From assembly GCA_013076295.1 (NCBI GenBank), contig RQOL01000618.1, positions 1,054,001 to 1,118,000 of the forward strand: a stretch of 64,000 bases of DNA, read 5' to 3'. The notes beneath the pieces are model-generated. The model worked only from the letters and a program-made list of their open reading frames with translations, did not search any database and was not told the DNA's origin. This DNA is from Sanderia malayensis (taxonomy: Eukaryota; Cnidaria; Scyphozoa; Semaeostomeae; Pelagiidae). A program made the position numbers and the translations under genes. Positions 34,701 to 46,893 of the stretch are shown one piece after another (the stretch's first letter is position 1; each line of letters starts with the position of its first letter).

Positions 34701-37700
34701 TTCCAGGAGGTGAACCACAATGATTTGTTTATTTAACACTGTGTAATATATTGATGTGTTTCTAATTATTTCTGCAGTTGAAGTCCCAGAATGAGAAGGA
34801 AACAAAAGCAATCGATGAACTTTTCTCACAGCGTCAAGGGTATCATTATTTGAATTCCTTTAACCCCCGTTGCCTTTACAGTTCTCCTAACGAGTTGCAC
34901 TACTTTTACTTTCTTAAACAGGGGGTACTGTATTCAGACGTATTGTGCCCAAGGGTCTAACATGTCATGCTTTACCTTACGTATTTTGCTCCAATACTCT
35001 TCTCATTCATTCTTATTAAGACCAGCTTAACATCCATGCTATGATAGATACAATGGTGGCCAAAAGTCCTTGGAAGGCTATCAATTTTTCCAATTCTGTA
35101 TGTATCCACCGTCCTTCTCGTTCTCCAACCAATGTTGTTTTTCGAGGAAAGCAAATACGATAATCACAAAATTTTATTTACATGTTGAGCACAACGGTGT
35201 GATGAACATATCATTGTTGTAGGGAATATGGGTGGGGGGTCGAATAAAGCACACGGGCAACGAAGTTTGCCGATTGATGACTTTTTTCATATTGGTAGAA
35301 GTGCCCCAAGGTCTTTCGGAAACTATTTTAGTTCAAATTGTTGAACAATCTAACAAATATGCTAAAATAACAGTTAGCAGATCTGTTTTGTGTTGCACTA
35401 TTTGATCTGTCCATGATGGTTTTGAAATGCTCCATTGTTTGACAGTATAGATGTCCCCATGGGTGTGATAGATGCGACCTTTTGGAAAGGTGGCATTGTT
35501 TTTGTTTCCTTCTGGACCAACAGGTTTGTGAAGGGGGGTGCCAGCCAAAGTTAAAACGCCCTAATTTTTCTTGAATTTGCAGCAAGGAGCAGAACATCAC
35601 GGGCTTGGAAACGGAAATCGATCAACAGAAGCGAATGACGGAAAGTATGGTCGCCGACATGGTATGCATGCAATAGTAATAGCAATTTTTATCAACGCAG
35701 ATTTATACCATACTAGATGACGAAGTATGTACAAGATGAGTGTAATTTACACGATGAAAATATATTGCATGGAGTATGTATGAGCAACTCTTCTTTTAGC
35801 CTTCTACATTGAGAGAGAAATACGCTCAATTGAAGAAGATCAATTTGACATTGCAAAGGGTAAGTCTGTCATTTGCTTAATTTGCTTCCAGTGATCTTCC
35901 TTATCGATTATTGAATATGTTCTTGACAACATGCGTGCTCCAACATGCTATCTACTTACACTTTATTCTTCTCTATACGTGACGCGCTGACTGACTGGGG
36001 ATTTTTTTACCATGCTATTGTTTTCTTGTGTTTTAAGGACCTTGAAGCCAAAGAAGCCGAGCTGGACGAGTTGAGTATCAAGATAGAGCGTTTTGAAGAC
36101 GTGAGTTCATTTTACGTTTCAATCATGTTTATTGTATGTGGTATTATGTGGATGATGATAACTTATTGCTATCATGGAGGGTACTGAGAGATGAGCAAAG
36201 TGTTATGAATTTCATGCGTCAGGGTATATGTTAGCTAAGGTTTACAAATATAAAGTTGGTTGTTTCATTTGCAGGAAGTTTCACATTCTACGATAAAGCA
36301 AGAAGCAGGTTTGTCGTCTTCTGTTTGGTTGAGAAATTTCCAAATTCACGTTTTTTTTTTTATTCTCTTCGTTCTTGCTTTGATCTTTTTGTCTTCTTTG
36401 CTCTTTTTGTCTTCTTTGCTCTTTTTGTCTTCTTTGATATTTTTGTCTTCTTTGCTCTTTTTGTCTTCTTTGCTCTTGTTCTTATCTTAATTTGATATTA
36501 TTTGCTTTCAACGTTCATTGTGTGATATGCAGAGGATAGAAGCCTCCATACCATTGTTCCATATGCTTCCACAATTGTTCCACATACCCTAATAGCAATG
36601 CTTTCTTTGATAGTATAGCTTCATACACCCTGATAGGATTGCTTCATCTAATTTAATAGCATTGCTTCATCTACTTTAATAGCATTGCTTCATCTACTTT
36701 AATAGCATTGCTTCATCTACTTTAATAGCATTGCTTCATCTACTTTAATAGCATTGCTTCATCTACTTTAATGGCATTGCTTCATCTACCCTGATAGCAT
36801 TCCCTGGTATACCCTCGTGGCATTTCTTAGATCTAGAGTATAAAATATACAGGACAGTTGAAAATAAAGCTTTCATGGCCTTGATACCACTATGGTTTTG
36901 GCCAACAGTGAATTGAATTTTCAGCATAGAATACAGGAGATTGACGAGCTTTTATATTTAAAATTTCAGTCAGTTTACATGAGAAGATCAGCGAATTGGA
37001 AGAAAAGAAAAAATCGCTGGTTGATGAGATGGAAAGGAATAAGAAAAGTTCACCAGCTGAAGAAAGAGAAAGACTCTTAAAACAGGTAAACCAATTAACA
37101 GGAATTATAATACAAGTACTTTGTCAATACTAATATATTTAGAAAATCACTTCTTTGAAGCATAATTTTAATGCTGTCACATCTGATCATTGTATATATG
37201 CATGTGTACGTATTTCAATTTTTAAGTTATTTAAGCACGTTAGGCATTTAATATGAATTAATTTTTCAAGGTCAAAGAAGATAACCAAGAGATAGCACGA
37301 ATTGAAAACAGGTAATTGTCTTATGTTGCTTTTCACACGAGAATTAACATGAACTAACGACTCAACTTTTGCCTGATAAGTGGTGCAATCGCCCTGCAGT
37401 TTAGTGCAGATTTTTATCATATTATCATCTACATACACCATCTTTCATAATTTAAGTCCTGGGCTTAGAAAGCCTTTTTGTCTGGGTGACTTCTGACTAA
37501 CTTCACACTATCAGCTGCTATGCACATGTCCTAGAATCTGTCTTGATATTATCTTTAATTAACTCACCCTCTTTTTATCTACGTCGAACTTCAGTCAAGC
37601 TTAGCTGAGGTTGGCAAGCTGCTCTTAAAATAATTACTGCGGCTTGTTGACTACTGTTCTTATCTTTCCTCTCGTGTTTATTCTAAGTTACATTTACAGA

Positions 37701-40700
37701 CAGATTGAGGCTGTTGTTTTGGGATTCAATTTAATTGGATTCCCTTAAGCTTCCTTTTACTACTCTAAGCATTCGGTATTAGGCTTCAACAACGTAATCG
37801 TTTCTCTTGTTGTTATTATTGTTACACGTATAGCGTGATGGTGTTGAGGAGAACGTTAGAACGTTTTTCCTGAGTGTTTAACGTCATTGTTGTTAATAAT
37901 GCTCTGATACTGCATTAGCATTTGATAGCTAGTCCCAGACATAATTAATTTCCCTGATGTATTATGAACGTCACATCTAATCTCTGGAACTGTTCCGATG
38001 TGCAGTTTACTCTTGGGTAAATGGGTTTTCAATAGCACAAGTTATAATACTTTGCGCTCTCAAGGGTTCAGTTTATTGGTCTTGAAATTATTTGGTTTCC
38101 ACCCTTTCATTGAGCAAACCATTCCATTCCTGTCACTCGGATATCATTAACCTCTCTTATTAGTCACGACGAGTACGTTTGTTCTGTGAAAGCTACTTAT
38201 TATCCTTGCTACCTTTTTTCTGATAAATAGCATATTATTTTCTAAGATTGCTTGTTGTTTTTTAGAATATCAGAAATCAAAGAGAAAATTGAAAATGTGC
38301 AAGAGGAAGTTCGAAATCTGGACATGGACCTCGAGGAACACCAGGGTGAGCAGCATACAGTTAATCAAAAACCAGTTCATACCCTGTTATTCTCTTATAT
38401 GTTGGTATATTAACTAGAGTTCTTGTGTTGAGTATTGTTTTAAGTGAGAGTATTTACAATCGTAGGCGAGAGGACTGCCAAGTACAAGGAATTGAAGAAG
38501 AGAGATGAAACAATGCAAGGTTTGTTGGTTTGACAAAAAACGTAATCATTTTTATGAGGCAGTTGAGTACTTTTTAGCTGCACATAGGTATCAGACGATC
38601 TGCATGCAGTGTAAACATTGCTGCCGCAAATGCCCTGCAGCAAATGGATAGATTTCTAGGCATTTTAAGTATATGATGGAGAGGTGGGCTTAATAGATCA
38701 ATGTTCCTGTAAAAGATCTGCACAATAACATTTGTGAGCTTTTACGGTTCAACCAGTCGCAATTTCATAGGGGGGCTTGATTCAAATAAGGGGGGTTAAA
38801 ATAGACACGGGGGTTTGATTCAAGTTTCATTTCGAAATGGGGGCTTATTAGAAAGGGAACTCAATAGAGATTTTACTCTAGTTATTGTTAGCTTAGATTT
38901 TTTATGCATTGTTTTTCATACCTCGGTTACTTTCTCCTCTAGATTTTCTTGACAGTTTTGAAAGCAACAAGAGAACTGAACTAGTAAGTGCCGATGCAAA
39001 ATATTTACCCTGCCAAGTTCTTTTCCAATGTTATTGATGCAAACACAATGTACTTATTGTGTTATTGTATTGGAGTTCATTTGGTTTGCAGTGGATCAAA
39101 TGTATAATGTAGGTGAATGTATAAATTGTAAACATGACGTTGTTTTGGTTTAACAGGACGAATGCAAACAACTGCAGTCAAACATTGTCACCTTGCTGGA
39201 GCGAATTAGTCGAGTGAGTATTTTTATTAGAAGACCAGTTTTTCACACCATTAAAAAGCGTTTTTTGTGTGGAGAGAGTGATGGTAGACCCCAAGAATCT
39301 AAAATTGTCCACGTTTGTTTCCTCTGTGCTTCATGCATGCTATAGATGCTTTACGTGTGCTTAATGAACCTAGAAAATCATGCATTTGAAATATTGAGCT
39401 TATCCCTATGTTTCCTGGTTGCTCAGAACATCGAGGTTGAACTATTGTCTCATTCTCTTTGTTACCAACCTATACAGGTACAACAAAGTGTAGTATGTTA
39501 TATCCTTGGGTGTTAGGCTTTGAAATTTTTTATATTTCAACTTTATTTATTAATTGTTTTTATGAGCATACCCATAACTAAAATGTAGCTCTTCAGCATG
39601 TGTTAAAAAGGCCTCCCGTCATGTTTACATTTGTGTAAAATTACAAATCAATAGTAAAATTGAAAGTGAACAAGTGTAATATTTGAAATGACTGATTATT
39701 AATGCAATTAAAGTATTTTGATGCTTTTTCTTTATTCAAGGCGATGATACAGACGAAACATATGCCGAATGTGGATGAGTACAAACAAATCAAGGCAAGT
39801 CATATTTATCGATTTCTCTACAATTTAAATGATTCCATGCCAATGATTAAATCCTGATTTAATGGTGAAGATTATAATATTGCTTTTCACTGCAATAGGA
39901 CGACCTTTCATTTAAAGAAAATGAAATGGTCAAATCTTCAGAAACCAACAAAGGATTAGATGGTGGTATGTCATTTGCTTTTGCTTCAATTTCTCTAATT
40001 TCTATTTCTCATAGTTTTGCTCTGCAACCTTCCTTCTCTCAAGTATACTTGCGTTTACTTAATGTGCTTCTTATATTCTTTACTACAAACTTCTTTATCC
40101 TTTACTTCTGTTAATTTTTCATTCTTTCTTTTACCTTCCCACTTTTCACTGCTTTTATTTACTACTCTTTACTTACTATTTGTTATTTTTTAACACTTTG
40201 TTATTTATTATTTGTTACTTACTATTATTTACTGACTTTTCATCTTTACTGCAGCAAAAAATTTTTGTTGCAGTAAAAATATTGCTGTCAGCAAAACAAA
40301 TTTTGCTGTCAGCAAATATACTGGCATGTAATTTCTGTCAATGAAAATGAAAATTGCGACAACCAAAATTGAAATCATGACAACAAGACATAAACGGATC
40401 TTTTGAGAAACTCGCGAACTTTTCTTTGTTCTTTTTCATGCATTCGTCCCAATGGAGACCATTAAATTTGTCACTTATTTGATGTCATTTGTTTTGCAGA
40501 GCATCGTAAGCTCCAAATGGATTTAGATAAAGTAAATCAGGTAATGCGATTGCCATGATATTCACTCCATGTGACCTGACTACCTTAATCTGTATCTGAT
40601 ATCTTTATAACCAAGTGTAACCGATGTTATCTGACGCTGGCTAATCCAAGCCTCAATCTTATCAATCTAAGATCAATACCCGATCTATTGATTAGATTGA

Positions 40701-43700
40701 TAAATCCTGATTCATATTTGATCCAGATTAATCCCAATTTGAATCCGACGAGCTCGGCTTAATTTTGTCGACTATATGATTTGATTTTTTTGCCTGAACT
40801 TTTCTCTTTGATGAATTATTATTCAAAACTTTCTTCTAAAGCTGGAATCAAAAATTACAACGGAACTGGACACTCTCAAGGAGAAAATCAGAGAAATGGA
40901 GGAGGTATTATTGTTTCTCCTAATTTTATATCTTTCACCGTTCTAAGATAGAGGAGTGCATGTATCGCATTTACTCCATGTGTTTGCTACACCAGGTGAC
41001 TGCTGCATTTTTAACCCACATGTAAACATTATTTTTTTAATGCAGGCTATTGGAACATACAGTGATATCGATGCTTTAAAAAAACAGGCCGACGAGAAGA
41101 AAAGGGTAAGTTCACTTCAGTGGCGAAGGAAGCATTTGCAACTTTCTTTTTCTATTGTGACAAGATGTTCATGCGAAATTCAGAAGTTTCATGTTTGAAA
41201 TTATGTTTTATACAGTGTAAGTGTTGTTTCGGTCAGCATACGTCAACCAGCGCCAGTTTAAATACATACACACGCAAACTGATTAATTGTTTGCTAAAGC
41301 AGGTTTATCTGAAGGCATCTAACATTGATGTGAGCCTTGTTATGCAGATCTAATCAAGCTTATTATCCAAGCAAGCTAATTTAATTAAAACAGCACCAGT
41401 CTCAACCTGCCCCTTTACAGAGATCTGGTTGAAAACAGCAGATCGATATCATAAAGTACAGCATTGGCTAGATTTTTAATTCACCTATCAAATATTTAAA
41501 CGCTTTCTCAAACCAAGCTGTATTTAAAGCGTACAGATATTTGCTGTTTTCATTCTCATTAAATCCATTGATTTGTCCACCTGTCAGTCGCATGACTGGC
41601 CAATCAACTTTGCGAATTTTGTTCCCGTGACCAGAGATCGGGCCCTGATTGGGCAGATTTATGGACTCCGAGTGAGGCGTTTGTTGTTTGCTAAACCACA
41701 ACGTTTTGGCTGTTATTGACAGCAATTCATGACAGATCTGTATTAGGAAGAGTCATTCTCATTTCATTCCCTTCTTCACCATACATTATTAATAAGTTGC
41801 ATCTTGAACAACAATGACTGGTTACTTCTGCAGGTGAAATTACGGAATGTTCTGGAAACGATGTTTATCAGTTACAATTGGCTTATTATTACAAAGACAT
41901 GAACTTTATTCGTGTCTTTGTATGTCGTAAACTAATTCATTTATATCATACGTTGTTGTATGGACTATTGATTCACAGCAGACGCCATATACAATCGTCC
42001 ATGAGTCATTGCAAAGATTGTTATCTTGACGCTTGTACAAAATAGTCGATTTGAATTCATTGCATTTTCTGATGGATTCTGTGACCGATTGTTTTGGGAC
42101 TCTGGTTTCTTGTCTTGCAAAAGCAACATTCAATCACAATCAGTCATAGTCATAATCATAATCAAAGTTGACTATAAACAAGACATCAATAAGATGAAAC
42201 GGGTTAAAAACGGGCTGACCAAAATCATCTCGAAAAAATCATACAATTATTTAATTTATCTTTGCTCGAAGAAATCTTTAGTATCTATTTACGTTATGAA
42301 CATTGCTTACTTCTTACACACGCTTTATCTTTACCATACATAGACACTTATGTCTGAAAAGCAAGAACTCCTGTCTCAGAGAGAAACACTTAAGAAAGGT
42401 AATAAATAGTAGCTTTCCGAGCAGTTTCCTTGGCGTGCTTAAATTACGAAGAGATTAGACATGATGTAAATAGACAGGGAATGTTATAGCTGTTTGTAGC
42501 TTTGTATATATTCCCTAGCTTTGTATATATTTTCTAGCTTTGTATGGCTTTGTATATCTGGCTTTGTATATATTTTCTGGCTTTGTATATATTTTCTGGC
42601 TTTGTATATACTTTCTGGCTTTGTATATATTTTCTAGCTCTATATATATTTTCTAGATGTTCAGAATCTCTCGTCGCAGTATGACGGCATGAAAGTTGAC
42701 CTACAAGACAACGAAACTTATACTCAGGTTTGTGTTCTTATGATGATGATGACAACAATGACGTTGCTGTCAAGTAGGAAGCAAAATTTCTTGCGTTCTT
42801 TGCTGCCAAGAAACCGAAACGCTATGGCTACAATAGACCATGTTTAGAATGGGATGACGTCGTCAAATCTGAATCTTATTCCTCTGCCCCAGCCCCAGGG
42901 CCTTTTTTAAGGATTTCCAAGTGGGGGGGCCAAAACTTGAAGGGGACCTATATTTTCAGAGAAACGGCCGGGTCAGGGGGAGCACATTAAAAAAAGTTTG
43001 GGGGTGTTGACATACTTGGGACCGACTTTTGCATGAACATTTCTTTGAAAACATTCAAATAATTTTGGCTACCTGAGGCGGCACCATGGTTGCCGCCGAA
43101 GGGGAAAATTTTACAAATTTAGTGCCTCAGATATCGCTAAAAAATGTACTTTTTTATAATCAAATTTTCTCCAAAGGTTATCTTTCCCAGTCGGTGCACA
43201 TTTTTTCCAAGAGCTACAACACAAATCTACTATTAGTGGCCAATACCACTTTAAATTAGGCAGCCAGTTGAACTTAAATGCTACCTATTGTTTGAGATTC
43301 GTGAAGCTAGACTCGTTTAAAAACAATTTTTAGGGCAGGATTGATTTTAATATTAATTTAGGACCAACTTTTTGGACCGACTCGGAAATCATTTGGAGGG
43401 TCTTCCCACACACCCCCTAATGAGCGTCCCTAGTATTTCTACATTCGGTTATAACGGACAGAACGGACCACAGTTTTTCAACATTAAAGAAAGGACAGCA
43501 AAAAACTCGTTTGTGTATTATTGATATAATCAACAAGTCAAACTACACTTGTAAATAATATCAATAGGACTGGAAGCAAGCTAGATACTTTGTGGAAGAT
43601 ACCATTGAAAACACAGTGGAGTTAGCTTTCACACACAACGAGTCATTTGAATCATCATGATTGCAAATTGAAATTAAGTTGAAAAGATTTAACTGGGGGG

Positions 43701-44911
43701 GCCACTTTTGTTGACTGGGGGGGGCACCACGAGGGCTGGGGGGCCAAGGCCCCCCCAGTCTGTATGTTAAAAAAGGCCCTGCCCAGCCCCTTACACATCC
43801 TCGCTAACCGCAATTAGGATGATACAGTGATGATGATGATAAATCCTCACAAATCCAATGACTTCGGACATGCCGACTGGCATTCTCTCGTCAACCCATT
43901 AGCTAATACCATTCTAGCTGCATGCATTAGGTATTCCCTATGAAGTTGATATTAACGACACTAATTGGTATCATTAGTTTCCTTTGGCTGCACAAACTGG
44001 ATTATGAATTTCCTATCTTAAATAATTGAGACGTTCTGAAGGAAATCAAAGTAGACTGAATGGTCATCCATTTCCTCCTGAACATAATCTCTAAATCGTA
44101 ACTTTTACGATTATCAACCTGATTCGACCAGAACTTTTATTTTATTCCCAGCTTGGCAACCTGGAACGCAAGTGGCAACATTTGGAACAGAACAACTTTG
44201 CAATGAAAGAATGTATCCTTTTTCTTTCAATATTCATCAGATTGGATGCAAATATATTTTTCATGTTTTTCTTGGCTAGCTCTTTGCGTTTATTTTAATT
44301 GTTTACCAGGCTCGGCACATTCTTTCCTTTTTTCGTTTCCAAGTAAACACGTGTTGTGTTTATTTGTTAAATATGCTGACGTCTGCAGTTAGAGCAATTA
44401 CTTAGGCTACTAGATCCAGACCTCTATTTCAATAAATAGTTGTTGTGTTGTGAATAAAAATTCCACGTTGCTGTAGATATAGAGCCAAATTTAAAATCAA
44501 CTACATTTTGCAACCCCATGCTGCTGTAAATAAAGAGCCAAATATATAATCAACTACATTTTGCTTTCATGTTAATCAGCCAACCAATCCATATTTCTTT
44601 GCATTTCGCATCTAAATCATTAGTCTCATCCCCTCATTATAACGTTTTGAGTTGTTTCGCATGCGCTTATCTGATGGGGCGGTCCAATGAACAAATTTGA
44701 TTAGCAAACCATAAAATGCTATGATATTTTGCAAATTATATTACACACGCCATCGGTCATATTTGCTTAACATTGTATGCCAGATATTGCCCAGAAAGTT
44801 GCCGAGAGTGATTACCTTCCCTTGAAAGATGAGATCTTCACTAACATCCAGCAAGTCAACCAAAACACAATAAAAACAATCAACAGTGCACCGAGGCCGG
44901 CGATAAATTAG
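31728..44911 (+). CDS. IFT74: Intraflagellar transport protein 74 (IFT-B core)
   Basis: Thirty coding exons join in frame to 595 residues (human 600): 31728-31729, 31819-31886, 31998-32018, 32204-32214, 32337-32388, 32919-32996, 33128-33176, 33570-33668, 34168-34228, 34511-34570, 34778-34839, 35583-35661, 35800-35859, 36038-36100, 36275-36308, 36970-37085, 37271-37311, 38266-38345, 38466-38519, 38943-38983, 39157-39213, 39741-39794, 39899-39965, 40500-40540, 40842-40904, 41046-41105, 42344-42398, 42657-42727, 44152-44212 and 44784-44911. IFT74 pairs with IFT81 in the anterograde train; the two bind tubulin. The basic N-terminus ([10 protein letters not shown]) is followed by coiled coil from about residue 95 to the end. 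Family blocks include [44 protein letters not shown] in near form, and [17 protein letters not shown]. Oddities: start codon split AT/G by an intron, 21- and 11-nt exons, one GC-AG intron after 39794. Confidence 0.97.
32496..32615. repeat. partial MITE copy (ATACACCC family), IFT74 intron
   Basis: CAATACACCCATTTTTTTAT and following words match the copy at 26211-26336; no right terminus seen. Confidence 0.75.
36382..36482. repeat. 18-bp pyrimidine tandem repeat, IFT74 intron
   Basis: CTTTTTGTCTTCTTTGCT repeated about five and a half times with one variant unit (GATATT for GCTCTT). It lies shortly after the donor of exon 36275-36308. Confidence 0.92.
36630..36805. repeat. 23-bp tandem repeat, IFT74 intron
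   Basis: The unit AGCATTGCTTCATCTACTTT plus AAT occurs about six to seven times. The central units are nearly identical and the edge units diverged (ACACCCTGATAG, TACCCTGATAGC). It is in the same intron as the 18-bp array. Confidence 0.93.
38768..38879. mobile_element. MITE fragment, CTCTATTAAGCC family (IFT74 intron)
   Basis: Runs of GGGGGCTTGATT and GGGGGCTTATTAGAAAGGGA end in CTCAATAGAGATTTTACT. Read in reverse complement this matches the start of the copy at 56439 (CAGTAAAAGCTCTATTAAGC). The left terminus is missing or too diverged. Confidence 0.65.
42490..42656. repeat. ~20-bp tandem repeat abutting an IFT74 3' splice site
   Basis: The unit GCTTTGTATATATTTTCTAG and variants (TCTGG, truncated units) are repeated about eight times. 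The last unit ends exactly at the AG before exon 42657-42727, so each unit resembles a pyrimidine-rich acceptor. Confidence 0.9.
42896..43781. mobile_element. hAT element, 886 bp, non-autonomous (IFT74 intron)
   Basis: Exact 15-bp inverted ends CAGGGCCTTTTTTAA and TTAAAAAAGGCCCTG. Both are flanked by a perfect 8-bp target duplication CCCAGCCC at 42888-42895 and 43782-43789. Subterminal G-rich stretches (TGGGGGGGCC...) are present at both ends. No transposase frame is seen. CAGGG ends and 8-bp duplication place it in the hAT superfamily. Confidence 0.94.
44462..44570. repeat. 53-bp tandem duplication, last IFT74 intron
   Basis: Two adjacent units share GCTGTA.ATA.AGAGCCAAAT and ATCAACTACATTTTGC at 53-bp spacing with few differences. 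Confidence 0.88.
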
Positions 44912-46893
44912 ACAAGAATTTTAGGTTCATGCTCATAACTGTTTAGAACGCATTTCATCCTAACCATCTTCTGTAATGCCCTCATGTAACGGTTAGTTTT
45001 ATGCAACGGATAACTCAGAATCCGAACAAATGTTTGAGGCAAATATTTGGGCCAAATATTTTTGTCCAAAATTTGTTGCACTGAGAAATGCAAACATATA
45101 TGTACTTCCTTCCATGTGCGTCAAAAACACGAACCTCGACTCGACGCTTGCTCAAGACGAATGCAAAAACTAACACCACTTGCTCGATCAGGAAAGGAGT
45201 ATCTTTCGAAACGTCGCTAAACACTCATGTTCATTGCATCGTAATCGGACGCAGGAAGGAAATATCTGAAAAATGGGAGGGCATATCAAAAAAGGAGCAC
45301 ACGACCATTCACTTTTGGATTTAGAATTAGAAAGGACACTTTCTGGTTTGGAAAGGGCAATTTTGCATAGTTTGCCAAAAAGTGGTGATGGTGGGGGGGG
45401 GGGCATCTGGCCCCGGCTCCTATGACAATCACTGAATACAAACGTATTCGCAAATATTTTTGTCCCAAAATTTCCTCCCAATAAGCATCTATCTGTAAAT
45501 TCGACCTTTCTAAAGTAGGTATTGGTCCATTAATAAAGTGTCCGTTACATACAGGTTAAGAGGCTCCACTATATATGTATCTACATATTTGCTTGTTTTT
45601 CGATCCTTTTTTGAAGTCAAGTTATTATTATTATCTAATATTAATTGTAAAATTTGAACAAATTTAGGTTTCGTTTTGCAGGTTTTGTTTTCGGTTTCAG
45701 TAATCAGTACCTGCCTTGCCAAGACTGCAAACTTATTTCTCGGTACACACTTTTTTTGCTTCTCGGAATTAACTAGCTCCTCCGCATCGGAGCTTAGTTT
45801 CGCATGCGCTGCGCTTCGCTGACTCACACCATCAAATCAACAACAACTGAATTCAAACCAGACGTTGACGTATCACGAGCGGGCGTGGTGTTAATGGCTT
45901 TCAATTGATTGTTACTGAAGCGGTCATAGCTAGGAGATTGCAGGTTTTGAATTCCTTAAAAAATCTAGTAAAACTTGTATGAGTCACAGCTGTATATCTG
46001 GAAATAGTTTGAAATTATTTTATCCGTGAAGTATTGCATGGAAATTGCTGTTGTTATGCAATCATTCAAAGGTTTGTTTGCGTAATAAATGCTTGTTGGA
46101 GAAATTGTGAATTAAATGAAGACAAGTTCTCTGGTTTAAAATAGAAGAAAAAGAAATGAGAGGTAAGTTCGAGTCTGTAATCGATTATGTAACACGCTCA
46201 ATTAAAAAAGTATTCTGTTTCACGGATGAAATTCTCGCCATTGCTGAGATGCTGTGCTTTAGACATTTCGCATCTCCAATTTCCATGGACATTTTTATTA
46301 AAAACATTTTTAGATCACGGGAGACCGGAGATTTTTTATATGAGGCCTAATAATACTGTAATCTTGTTTTTCGTTTTGGCATTATTTTTATCATCCTGTG
46401 ACAAGAAACGTGTTTTCACAGGGTGTAAAATCTTGATCGGAAACGAAGGAAGCGAAAGTTATCAATTTCAATTTAATATCATGCTACGCCATTTCACTTG
46501 CGTATAGTGAGAGGACTGAATTATGTATTCATTTGGTTTTCTGTTTACGACTCTTTCAGTTTCATGATAAAATTAGCGTTCTTTCCCACAAGATATTGGG
46601 TGATATTCTTTTGTGTGGAAGTTGACATACCAATTGCCCAAACAAGACAATGGTATTCAATTCTGTAATTTGGCAATTAATGTCATTTTTGTATATTAAT
46701 TGCTGTTAAAATTGCAAAGCTAAGTGCCCTTACCACTACAAATACTTGATTATACTACCTCATTCACAAGGTTCTTAGATCAGATCACTTAAATCTCCTT
46801 GGAGGTTTCCTGGGATATTAATTATTGAGTTGTTATTCAAAATTGTGACAATTCAACTCTGTCAGTGTATGTCAAATTTCTCGATTTTTCAAA
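44912..46893. other. intergenic region between IFT74 and the Ig gene
   Basis: No gene supported in 2 kb. It includes a G run with CATCTGGCCCCGGCTCCTA near 45393-45422, reminiscent of a decayed transposon end, and otherwise AT-rich unique-looking sequence. The Ig gene promoter should lie near the right end. Confidence 0.5.
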
